Source: Flabesymbios commensalis
Taxonomy: Eukaryota > Annelida > Polychaeta > Terebellida > Flabelligeridae
Direction: 5' to 3'
Assembly: GCA_964017125.1 (NCBI GenBank)
Contig: OZ024902.1
Location: 36,553,219 to 36,617,218 of the forward strand
Length of the DNA stretch: 64,000 bases
Below the pieces are notes generated by a model. It was given only the letters and a program-made list of their open reading frames with translations, was not told the origin of the DNA and ran no database searches. The position numbers and the translations under genes are program-made. Of this stretch, positions 60,501 to 64,000 are shown one piece after another; the stretch's first letter is position 1; every line of letters begins with the position of its first letter.

Positions 60501-61150
60501 AAATTAAATTTTCACCCACTTGAAATTGTGTCCTGCTACCGCAATCCACAACCTCAAGTGAGTGAAAATTACTCGTACTGTATTTGTATCAATTTGAGAC
60601 CACACATTGGCAAATGCTGATGTTTAAACACTCATTTCATTCCCTATAGTTGTGATTTAAATTAAAAACGACTATAATGGCTCTTAGCCCTTTAACCGCC
60701 AAATTATTTAATTTGAATTTTCACCCACTTAAAGTTGTATCTCGCTGACACGATCCACAACTTAAAGTGAGTGAAAATTCAGATGTCTCAAAATGGAGGT
60801 CTACTCTTTTCAAATATTGCTAATTCATGGCAGATTTTATCTTTAACATGTATAAAAGGTAGTACTTAATATGGTAGTAAAATTGAAAAAAAAACAAATA
60901 TATTTGTTACCGGCAGTTAAAGGGTTAGCTGTGTGAGGATATTGAAAACTGTATGGTTATGTGTTTTTGTTAACAGACCTGCATGGGGAAGGACGTGACT
61001 CTTCATGTCTCTGCCAGTAACTCTGCCATGCTGCTATACCAGAAATTTGGCTTTAAAGCTGAGGAATTCATTGTGGACTTCTATGACAAGTATTTTCCTC
61101 TGGAGTCAGAGGAGTGTCGACATGCATTTTTTATCAGATTACGAAGATAA
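39459..61150 (+). CDS. KAT14: KAT14 (CSRP2BP/ATAC2), ATAC-complex GNAT histone acetyltransferase subunit; 18 coding exons, 790 aa
   Basis: The deduced protein joins 18 exons (listed separately), all with GT/AG borders and matching phases: 2373 nt including the stop. The human protein is about 782 residues and aligns from memory across most of the length. Residues 12-59 form a C4HC3 PHD finger. Residues 70-165 match the conserved QVVMLALYNL, FFRWREHICSFI and LYFRSG region. An acidic, Ser-rich disordered middle (about 215-465) follows. ERGLPLFDL, SPYTTR.LKP and DYCYVRP-HIPS-N lead into the GNAT fold (about 645-790), with acetyl-CoA-binding HPEWRRCGIA (715-724) and SASNSAMLLYQKFGF (745-759). KAT14 is a nuclear subunit of ATAC, the GCN5/PCAF-containing complex that acetylates histones. 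An in-frame TAA at 39432 upstream supports the start. The gene looks intact. Confidence 0.95.
40416..40530 (+). CDS. KAT14: KAT14 coding exon 2
   Basis: Acceptor TTGTTAG, donor GTTTGT. Encodes residues 36-74 with C37 and the FHFTCADC pair that completes the PHD finger. Frame shadow without the upstream exon begins at a misleading ATG in the intron. Confidence 0.93.
40620..41720 (-). repeat. Intron 2 repeat block: inverted relative of the left-edge satellite element
   Basis: About 41040-41200 reads like a diverged reverse complement of the head at 2640-2930 (GGAAACGCATGG, CACACATCCCTGAG, TTGACCTAC). About 41210-41510 holds two to three diverged monomers in inverse orientation (GATATCTGGCAAACCGTGCC, TAGCTGGTCCATCA). 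Both flanks (40630-41030, 41525-41710) are tandem copies of another unit with AATGGCTGAAAAAA and TTTTTCATGTATC. No coding potential. Confidence 0.6.
42287..42418 (+). CDS. KAT14: KAT14 coding exon 3
   Basis: Acceptor ATTTTAG, donor GTACAG. Encodes LQVVMLALYNLQL and FFRWREHICSFIAKHW, close to human QVVMLAMYNLSL and YFRWKEDICAFIEKHW. Confidence 0.95.
42631..42838. mobile_element. TTAA-type MITE, subfamily B (with stem-loop)
   Basis: Starts CCCTTAAGAGCACTG after TTAA and ends CAGTGTTCTAAGGG before CTAA. A stem-loop (TTTTCAGTCACTTCAAG ... CTTAAAGTGACT) lies near the left end. The 47514 element is the same family in the opposite orientation, sharing CTACTGTAGTCGAC. Confidence 0.8.
42843..42993. 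mobile_element. Harbinger-type MITE, 151 bp, TAA duplication
   Basis: GGGGCCATTAAACAATTATG and the complementary CGTAATTGTTGAATGGCCCC are terminal inverted repeats of about 27 bp, flanked by TAA at 42840-42842 and 42994-42996. Three-base TAA targets and GG-starting ends fit PIF/Harbinger. It inserted at the CTAA edge of the preceding TTAA MITE. Confidence 0.8.
43071..44733. mobile_element. TA-flanked pogo/Tigger-like element, 1.66 kb, in KAT14 intron 3
   Basis: CAGTAGAATCCTGTTATAGC at the left mirrors GCGTTATAAAGGGATTCTACTG at the right, with TA on both sides. No transposase remains or was ever carried. Inside, a unit of about 108 bp (43360-43630) is tandemly repeated three times, each with TACCGCGGTATA and ATTCTGAGTTCTGATGATAC. 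The GCGGTAT words echo the termini. Confidence 0.85.
45230..45341. repeat. CCAGCAAACAC foldback MITE
   Basis: CCCAGCAAATACAAAACATT ... GTTTTGTGTTTGCTGGG, with core TTGGGCCAAC. A partial copy (CCCAGCAAACACAAG, 45203) abuts its left side. In intron 3. Confidence 0.85.
45487..45629 (+). CDS. KAT14: KAT14 coding exon 4
   Basis: Acceptor AAATAG, donor GTTAGT. Encodes RKKTHTWCGTVAGTLSAG, PLYFRSG and WWALTDNKPP, matching the human RKKTSTWWSTVAGCLSVG block. Confidence 0.95.
45905..45977. repeat. Half copy of the CCAGCAAACAC family
   Basis: Contains AACATTGAGCCAGCATCG, GGCCCAACATTAAATC and the right terminus TGTGTTTGCTGGG; the left arm is missing. Confidence 0.6.
46487..46626 (+). CDS. KAT14: KAT14 coding exon 5
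   Basis: Encodes VVEGLRTRGVKSSIQAAIELK, like human TVEGLRKRASRNPVESAMELK. A second in-frame acceptor six bases downstream (TTTCAG, exon start 46493) would drop two residues; NAGNAG-like choice is possible. Donor GTGAAA. Confidence 0.9.
46834..46942. repeat. CCAGCAAACAC foldback MITE
   Basis: CCCAGCAAACACAAAACATT ... ATGTTTTGTGTTTGCTTGG in intron 5, about 208 bp downstream of exon 5. Arms of about 45 bp with mismatches. Confidence 0.85.
47266..47472 (+). CDS. KAT14: KAT14 coding exon 6
   Basis: Acceptor AACAG, donor GTATGT; 69 whole codons, phase 0 on both sides. Low-complexity Ser/Thr/Met-rich disordered segment without conserved motifs, so it is supported by splice sites and phase rather than similarity. 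It could be skipped without a frame change. Confidence 0.8.
47514..47754. mobile_element. TTAA-flanked MITE, subfamily B, intact ends
   Basis: TTAA on both sides (47510-47513, 47755-47758); ends CCCTTAGAACACTG and CAGTGCTTTAAGGG. A stem-loop with arms TTTTCAGTCACTTAAAGTTG / CAACTTCAAGTGACTGAAAA lies near the right end. It begins only about 40 bp after the exon 6 donor. Confidence 0.88.
48067..48310. repeat. hAT-like terminus with TCCTGGAA repeats
   Basis: CAGGGCTCCCACACGTCCTG begins a block in which TCCTGGAA recurs at short intervals (48110-48180). CAGGG...CCC starts of this type are common hAT MITE termini as I recall. No complementary right end was found, so the copy is truncated or very diverged. 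Confidence 0.5.
48754..48867. repeat. CCAGCAAACAC foldback MITE
   Basis: CCAGTAAACACGAAGCGTTT ... GCCTCGTGTTTGCTGGG with core ATAATGTTGGCCAAGC and its mirror GGCCAACATTAT; arms of about 50 bp. It ends about 88 bp before exon 7. Confidence 0.85.
48955..49081 (+). CDS. KAT14: KAT14 coding exon 7
   Basis: Acceptor TTATAG, donor GTAGTA. Encodes a Ser-rich acidic segment ending in the basic run AAKIAKKKLL, a possible nuclear localisation signal. Supported by phase and splice sites only. Confidence 0.75.
49231..49330. mobile_element. TTAA-type MITE relic with stem-loop
   Basis: Begins CCCTTGGTCTGC after TTAA and contains the subfamily B hairpin (GAAGTCGTGGATCGC-AGTAGCGAGACACAACTTC). The right terminus is missing. 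Confidence 0.6.
49469..49632. repeat. Partial CCAGCAAACAC copy and short GGGACC palindrome
   Basis: A left half of the CCAGCAAACAC family lies at 49469-49525. At 49563-49632, ATTTCAGTGCAGGGACCGCC and GATGGTCCCCGTCCTGAAAT form a palindrome resembling the terminal bases of the 29511 element joined end to end. Confidence 0.55.
49960..50097 (+). CDS. KAT14: KAT14 coding exon 8
   Basis: Acceptor TATTTCAG, donor GTAAGA. Encodes LPEFLLKGDEDDEDFEIDP, an acidic segment in the place of the human LFHDDDEMEGDGVIDP stretch. Confidence 0.85.
50281..50500. repeat. Two adjacent stem-loop repeats in intron 8
   Basis: The first (50287-50334) has arms CATTTGAAGCTGGAAATTG / CAGTTTCAGCTTCAAACAAATG and a CAAGGGTTGA end at 50362; it is related to the 57448 element. 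The second (50442-50500) is the CACTT hairpin family after a decayed TTACCCCTTGGAGC end. Confidence 0.65.
50531..50765. repeat. Tandem duplication, unit about 117 bp, before exon 9
   Basis: The block with ATGTATATATTTATCACAAA, GAAAATCTGGTTATATAAGG and AAGTAAATAATA occurs twice at a 117-bp offset with few differences. The second copy ends about 20 bp before the exon 9 acceptor. Confidence 0.85.
50782..51079 (+). CDS. KAT14: KAT14 coding exon 9
   Basis: Longest exon. Acceptor TTTTGTAG; donor GTATAC at 51080 is weak but gives the required phase. Encodes an acidic segment with DIKQEEG (a sumoylation-like I-K-Q-E), EASTSDSEAAEE and the basic VKRKRAH. Reading through would stop after a few codons. 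Confidence 0.85.
51609..51732 (+). CDS. KAT14: KAT14 coding exon 10
   Basis: Acceptor TTTTCAAG, donor GTTGGT. Encodes RLHRKLAVRK and YHPMSTYEELQLLKRL, matching human YTPVSIYEEKLLLKRL and RLKRKLIVRQ. The acceptor choice is set by similarity and phase; the frame is open further upstream. Confidence 0.88.
51733..53400 (+). other. KAT14 intron 10; nothing further recognised
   Basis: About 1.7 kb of AT-rich intron without recognised element ends, hairpins or motif-bearing frames. Confidence 0.5.
53401..53490 (+). CDS. KAT14: KAT14 coding exon 11
   Basis: Acceptor CTTTGCAG, donor GTGAGT, 30 codons. Encodes LKRERGLPLFDLANTMYK, matching human AKRDRGLPLFDLDQVV. Confidence 0.94.
53723..54236. mobile_element. 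Hairpin-headed repeat with inverted ends, KAT14 intron 11
   Basis: The left end TTATCCCCCGCCCGTAGGGG with AAGGGGGATTTTAG folds on itself; the right end reads ATGGCGGGGGATAATAAG, complementary to the start. Between, three to four diverged units share TTTTGTGGGCGCAAAAACT, GATGTGCAAGTGATTTT and TTCAAAATGGCCGC at about 120-150 bp intervals. Right after it, AAGAGGACTTCAGTCCTCTTGTTAT forms a strong hairpin (54238-54262). It resembles the left-edge element in plan, with a different monomer. Confidence 0.6.
54237..54262. repeat. Short perfect hairpin at the element edge
   Basis: AAGAGGACT-TCA-GTCCTCTT, about ten paired bases with a tiny loop, directly after the right end of the preceding repeat. Such 3' hairpins are a Helitron trait, but the CTRR end was not established. 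Confidence 0.6.
54940..55020 (+). CDS. KAT14: KAT14 coding exon 12
   Basis: Acceptor TTTTTCAG, donor GTAATG, 27 codons. Encodes NLPATQYNNKSSRILDRFQ; human has RLPAGQATYRTT..FRILDRYQ. Confidence 0.92.
55328..55437 (+). CDS. KAT14: KAT14 coding exon 13
   Basis: Acceptor TTCTCAG, donor GTGAGC. Encodes SFINRLVGTSDDQ and SPYTTR, matching human FLYRLVGSEDM and SPYTSR. Confidence 0.94.
55770..57076. mobile_element. 1.3-kb TA-flanked element, copy 2, in KAT14 intron 13
   Basis: CCGTATATCCCCGTGTATAA and TATACGCGGGGATATACGG termini with TA on both sides (55768-55769, 57077-57078). It is collinear with 35528-36844 in the same orientation, including the internal CCAGCAAACAC core and the CTGCTTAC palindrome. 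Small substitutions and indels separate the copies. Non-coding. It makes up most of intron 13. Confidence 0.88.
57339..57425 (+). CDS. KAT14: KAT14 coding exon 14
   Basis: Acceptor TTTTTCAG, donor GTGATC. Encodes MLKPFICRDYETRPLKMKLL, matching human ILKPYIRRDYETKPPKLQLL. Confidence 0.94.
57448..57617. mobile_element. TTAA-flanked MITE, subfamily C
   Basis: TTAA at 57444-57447 and 57618-57621; ends CTCGTAGAGCACTC and CAGCAGCACAAGGG. An inner stem-loop (TTTGAAGCTGGAAATTGC / TACTTCCAGCTAGAAA) matches 50287. It starts about 20 bp after the exon 14 donor. Confidence 0.65.
57632..57775. mobile_element. TTAA-type MITE subfamily A relic abutting exon 15
   Basis: After TTAA at 57628, CCCTTACAATGTGGGG begins a copy that tracks the family through AAAATATTTTTAATT, GACCCATAACATAAATATTC and GAAAGAGCTAACTATATTATTTCAATT. 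The copy runs to within about ten bases of exon 15; the right terminus is gone. The acceptor region of exon 15 thus appears to be made of MITE sequence. Confidence 0.7.
57787..57905 (+). CDS. KAT14: KAT14 coding exon 15
   Basis: Acceptor ATTATACAG, donor GTATGT. Encodes DYCYVRPQHIPSVN and QFFWPGID, nearly identical to human DYCYVRPNHIPTIN and EFFWPGID. The intron sequence directly before the acceptor derives from a TTAA-type MITE (57632 on). Confidence 0.95.
58403..58451 (+). CDS. KAT14: KAT14 coding exon 16
   Basis: A 49-bp microexon-sized exon, acceptor TTTTGCAG, donor GTAAGT. Encodes SECLQYPDFSCVVLYR, matching human SECLQYPDFSVVVLYK. Confidence 0.95.
58600..58915. repeat. Direct duplication in intron 16
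   Basis: CTTGTGTTAGCCTGTTCATACTGAC (in part) with CACTTGTCAGGCG...TTCTTAAAGACTGCC recurs about 200 bp later as CTTGTCTTAGCCTGTTCATA ... CTCTTGTCAGAGG ... TTCTTAAGACTGCC. Moderately diverged. Confidence 0.6.
59320..59500. mobile_element. TTAA-flanked MITE, subfamily A, inverted
   Basis: TTAA on both sides (59316-59319, 59501-59504). The right end GACGCTGAAAGGG is canonical; the left end CCGCTGAAGCGG is altered into a short palindrome. The interior shares TTGAAATCATCATAAATG, CTTAGTTAGCTCTTTC and ATGAATACCTATG with the next element. Confidence 0.8.
59572..59780. mobile_element. TTAA-type MITE, subfamily A, inverted
   Basis: Left end CCCTTACAACGCTG after TTAA; right end GCGCTGTAAGGG before TTTT. 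It is only 70 bp from the preceding family member and in the same orientation. An inner palindrome GGGGGATCGACTTT ... GTCGACCCCGCG lies near the right end. Confidence 0.8.
59914..60046 (+). CDS. KAT14: KAT14 coding exon 17
   Basis: Acceptor GAAACAG, donor GTCTGG. Encodes KVVIAFAFMVPDVKYNEAY and the acetyl-CoA-binding motif A region HPEWRRCGIAKFMLYHLIQ. Confidence 0.97.
60138..60186. repeat. Short hairpin with 20-bp arms
   Basis: TGCAAAGGCAAAAGGCAGTA and TACTGCATTTTGCCTTTGCA pair with two mismatches around a nine-base loop, in intron 17 shortly after exon 17. Origin unknown. Confidence 0.75.
60318..60654. repeat. Large foldback element, about 340 bp, intron 17
   Basis: CACAACTATA opens and TATAGTTGTG closes it. 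The arms share GGGAAT-AAATGAGTGTTTA, ATCA-GATTTG and GAGTAATTTTCAC with several mismatches. At the right half sits a complete CACTT-family stem-loop (60506-60569, ACTTGAAATTGTG / CACAACCTCAAGTG). Confidence 0.75.
60688..60924. mobile_element. TTAG-flanked MITE, subfamily B
   Basis: CCCTTTAACCGCC and GGCAGTTAAAGGG ends, with TTAG on both sides (60684-60687, 60925-60928), a one-base variant of the usual TTAA. The CACTT stem-loop is at 60713-60777. It ends 52 bp before exon 18. Confidence 0.8.
60977..61150 (+). CDS. KAT14: KAT14 coding exon 18 and stop
   Basis: Acceptor TTAACAG. Encodes TCMGKDVTLHVSASN, MLLYQKFGFKAEEF and YPLES-like YFPLESEECRHAFF, ending RLRR and TAA at 61148-61150, as in human. 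No AATAAA lies within about 1.1 kb; the first canonical one is at 62299, with an AATATA variant near 61531. Confidence 0.97.
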   Translation, partial: TCMGKDVTLHVSASNSAMLLYQKFGFKAEEFIVDFYDKYFPLESEECRHAFFIRLRR

Positions 61151-61918
61151 AAGCATGACTGATTGGTTTAATTTCATGTTTTGGAGTGGCAAAATTGACC
61201 TGCACCGATACAGTAAAAACATATTTTTGTTTTTTTCTTTCAAACTTATACATTCACATAATATTTCAAAATGTTAGGGAAAAAGCTGTCCATAAAAAAT
61301 ATTTAAAATTCTATACCTATCTTTCATGCAGATTTAATAATAACATCAATATATTTGTTTCCTGTGACTACCTGATAAAAGACTGGACTGATTAATTTTT
61401 TCGTCTGAAATTTCATGGACAGATTTACCTACCATTGTAAATAATGCTGATCTGATGTAGGATTGTGCCAGAAGAAATAACGGTAACACTAAAACTACTT
61501 AAAGGATGTTTTTTTTAATATATAGAAATACAAATATAAAGCTATAATAGCAGGGCTAAACGATTTATAATACATTATTATACATGTTGCATGAAAAATA
61601 TGTGTAGGGAATTTTTTCTTCAATTTTCAATCTAGCCCTTAACGTTTATGACTTTGTTGCATATGTAATATTAAATTTATTACGTGACTATATCGGTTTG
61701 GGTAGTAAGATCACACATAAATTAAAAATGGTAAGTGAACATTTACCATTAGGCTAACAAAGCAACAACCACATTCCGTAGTTGATTGAAACATTCGTAT
61801 TTATTTACTAGTTTGTTTGCTGTCACTATCATGTGAGCTTAACAACCGTACAAGCCTACTTGATGTTATTTGAAGGGGGTACAGTTCTAGTACATGTTCT
61901 GTTTTTAATATTTATTAT

Positions 61919-61920
<2 letters not shown>
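61151..61920 (+). other. Probable KAT14 3' untranslated region and flank
   Basis: AT-rich sequence after the stop codon; no further gene or element ends recognised. The polyadenylation site could not be placed. Confidence 0.4.
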
Positions 61921-61921
<1 letters not shown>

Positions 61922-61965
<44 letters not shown>

Positions 61966-62052
61966 ATTGGCATCTGGACATTACAGCACAGGCCCACTAC
62001 TCAAGGCCGCGACGATCATATATATATATATATATATATGCATATATATATC
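61922..62052. repeat. Two (TA)n microsatellites separated by a repeat arm
   Basis: About 38 bp of pure TA at 61924-61961, then a 48-bp non-repetitive arm, then a second TA run at 62017-62051 interrupted by GC. Both may form cruciforms. Confidence 0.92.
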
Positions 62053-62727
62053 CACACAACATAGAAACATTTATCAGGTATACATTCGAAGCTGATATTG
62101 AGTTGCAAGGGCAGTGACTGTACCCAACTGTCTTTAAAAAACGATACTTTGTTTGATAAAATTGTTTGTAGGCATCTAGTCCTATAGTCGTATCTAGCTT
62201 AAAGTAGCCTACTGTGATAATGTTGTGCTACAATGAATCAACAATTTTTATGTAATGATTGTGTTACATATATTTATATGTTGTATGATACGTTTTCTAA
62301 TAAAAATGTAAAAATAAACAAAATTATGTTGTTTTATATTCTACGTAAGTCTATAATTTCTTTGAAACTTATTGAACATCCTAGGTCACACAACAACATG
62401 TCAAAACATCTCATGAAACGTGAATAAAATGTTATTTTGTATATACATATATGCATATAACTCGAAATATCCAGTTCCTAGCTCAATGTATCGAGTTATT
62501 AACTGAGTTATTTTCTCAATATGTGGAGTTATAAACTCAATATATCGAGTTGTGAACTCAATATATCGGGTTTTAAAAAAATAATAAGAAGAATGCAAAT
62601 GTCGTTTCTGGGCTTTAGAGTCTGACTAATACTGAGACGAATCAGATGGATTTGTTTGTGATATCATCACAAACAAATCCGTCGCGGCCTTGAGTAGTGG
62701 GTCTGTGCTGTAATGTCCAGATGCCAA
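61966..62727. repeat. Inverted repeat pair with 47-bp arms
   Basis: TTGGCATCTGGACATTACAG through GGCCGCGAC at 61966-62013 recurs as its reverse complement at 62680-62727 with only about one mismatch. Roughly 670 bp lie between. The right arm continues into a tRNA-like sequence and is bordered on its left by a hairpin (GATTTGTTTGTGATATCATCACAAACAAATC in two arms, 62648-62679). Confidence 0.8.
62460..62575. repeat. Short tandem palindromic repeat AACTCAATATATCGAGTT
   Basis: Five diverged copies of an 18-bp core, itself a near palindrome (AACTC...GAGTT), spaced 22-26 bp. No gene. Confidence 0.8.
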
Positions 62728-62800
62728 GCTGGATTGAGTGGCAATGCCACTCGACCACCACGCAACGCCATTTCTGACTCGGTGCTTGTGGTCGGTTATC
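62680..62800 (-). mobile_element. Possible tRNA-derived SINE fragment
   Basis: On the minus strand, GCGTGGTGGTCGAGTGGC resembles an RNA polymerase III box A of Ser/Leu tRNA type (TGGTCGAGTGG). A convincing box B was not found. It runs into the 47-bp arm that is also present at 61966, so that arm may be the SINE body. Confidence 0.3.
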
Positions 62801-62825
62801 AGGGCTCTTCAGAACGGGGATGGGG

Positions 62826-62950
62826 TAATAGTAATAGTCGTGATGGTAATAGGTAACGGGACATTTCACTGTAATAGTAACAGTAATAGTAATAGATCGC
62901 GAAAAAATGAAAGTAATAGTAATAGATGGCCAAGTAATAGATAATAGTCT
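62826..62950. repeat. Imperfect (GTAATA)n repeat
   Basis: AGTAATAGTAATAG-like units dominate 62826-62845, 62870-62905 and 62915-62948 with unique bases between. Confidence 0.85.
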
Positions 62951-63225
62951 TTCACTTTTATATTACACTATTTTATTTTCGCTTGAATATTCACATCAAT
63001 GCATATCATCAATATTCAACATCTCATGTTTGCTGGGAGGCGTGTCAGTTGCCTGCATTATATTTGTTTATACAGCTCAATGTGTGAAGAACAACGCACT
63101 ATAATTACCGTTATCGATGGTCAATGAGGCGCGACTTAAAATCTTAAGGCCTAAACAGTATCAAAACAAGTCATTGCCAGGCCCCCTTGGTCAAACATCT
63201 TCGATCTTTTGGGCCTGATGGTCAG

Positions 63226-63333
63226 CCCAGAAAACACGGAGCATTCTCCCCATGCTGTTTAAATGTTGAGCCAGCGTCGAAGATGGTGGACAACATTGAA
63301 ACAGCATCGGGTGAAAGCCCCGTGTTTGGTGGG
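63226..63333. repeat. CCAGCAAACAC foldback MITE
   Basis: CCCAGAAAACACGGAGCATT ... GCCCCGTGTTTGGTGGG with core TTGAGCCAGCG and GGACAACATTG; arms moderately diverged. Confidence 0.75.
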
Positions 63334-64000
63334 AGGGCAAATGTATGATGTAGGCTACAGTGTTAAGACTGCAATAATCGCCAGTTGGCGAAACTTAATT
63401 AACCCTAACGGTCCTAGAAACCACATTAAACTACGCCAAAACAAATTCAAACATGGTATTAAATACAAATATAACATTTCTAGAAAAAAACATTAAATAT
63501 TTTATCGCAAAATGTTTAGCCATCGTAAAATAAAGATGTTATTGTTTATTTCACTAATTAGTCAGAGAAAGTTAGCAAAAAACCTGAAACAAATAACTTA
63601 CCAAAATATTTGTGTACCACGGTCTTGTATAAGGTCTGTACTAGCCACACAAAATTTGTTTACTCTGGATATTCATAGGAGGATTTTTAGGAGGGTAAAA
63701 TCCAAAATGGCCGACTATCTCACAGAAATAACATAGGGAGTGAAAATTAATCATCAATTTGTTTACAAATGTGCTGATTAAAGGGTTGGAAGTTGTTTTA
63801 CAATAAATAAGCGACATAAAAAAACAAAATGGCCGCCAAATGTTTCATTGATGGAACATTTTTGCGCCTGTCTAGTCTATGTGTCAAATTAAATTTCACT
63901 TTCTATTTTGTGTTTTTTAATTTTTTATGTTTCACATTATTTTTGCTATTATTTGCAATCATTTTTATAACCTTGGATGTGGCTTTGATAAGCTGATTAG
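63334..64000. other. No gene recognised; two AAAATGGCCG words
   Basis: CCAAAATGGCCGACTATC (63701) and AAAACAAAATGGCCGCC (63822) recall the motif of the tandem families at 0.2-2.6, 31.3 and 53.8 kb, but no repeat unit could be traced. Confidence 0.35.

Noticed and set aside
62680-62800. Functional tRNA gene
   Set aside because: A box A-like word is present, but no box B or cloverleaf could be drawn.

Overview
This looks like nuclear DNA of a marine invertebrate. It is AT-rich, with long introns having GT/AG borders, many transposable-element relics and no operons. The palindromes TAGGCCTA and TACATGTA are conspicuously frequent, and the one host gene matches vertebrate KAT14 closely. A deuterostome (echinoderm or hemichordate type) is my guess, at low confidence; a mollusc is not excluded. 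All comparisons are from memory and reading by eye.

The left part (1-38 kb) is gene-poor and built of repeats. A satellite-bearing element fills about 9-3175, with 16 monomers of about 147 bp including an exact 596-bp higher-order duplication. A small TA-flanked element follows, then a 21-bp minisatellite that flips orientation. A 4-kb CR1-like LINE (minus, 9.6-13.65 kb) has four short repeats just upstream of its ORF1 and a broken SGNH-hydrolase-like reading frame beyond them. A second LINE lies on plus at 14.75-16.0 kb. A broken Ty3/Gypsy retroelement (minus) occupies 17.1-21.0 kb. Beyond it are a 130-bp tandem family, a long tetranucleotide array, a polypyrimidine tract, further LINE ends, and a three-level nest at 35-37.6 kb: a LINE holds a Tc1/mariner-like element, whose edge holds a hAT-like MITE.

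The right part (39.4-61.2 kb) is one plus-strand host gene in 18 coding exons. All phases fit and give a 790-residue protein: KAT14 (CSRP2BP/ATAC2), the GNAT-domain subunit of the ATAC histone acetyltransferase complex, here with a full C4HC3 PHD finger at its N terminus. Its introns carry TTAA-flanked (piggyBac-type) MITEs, a TAA-flanked Harbinger-type MITE, two TA-flanked Tc1/mariner-type elements (one a second copy of the 35.5-kb element), foldback repeats, and an inverted relative of the satellite element at the left edge. One TTAA MITE relic reaches to about ten bases from the exon 15 splice acceptor.

The last 2.8 kb is simple and inverted repeats with no gene recognised. Apart from KAT14, coding sequence is confined to mobile-element remains and a few fragments. 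The least explained items are the hairpin-headed, satellite-bearing element family and the repeats and SGNH frame beside the CR1-like LINE.
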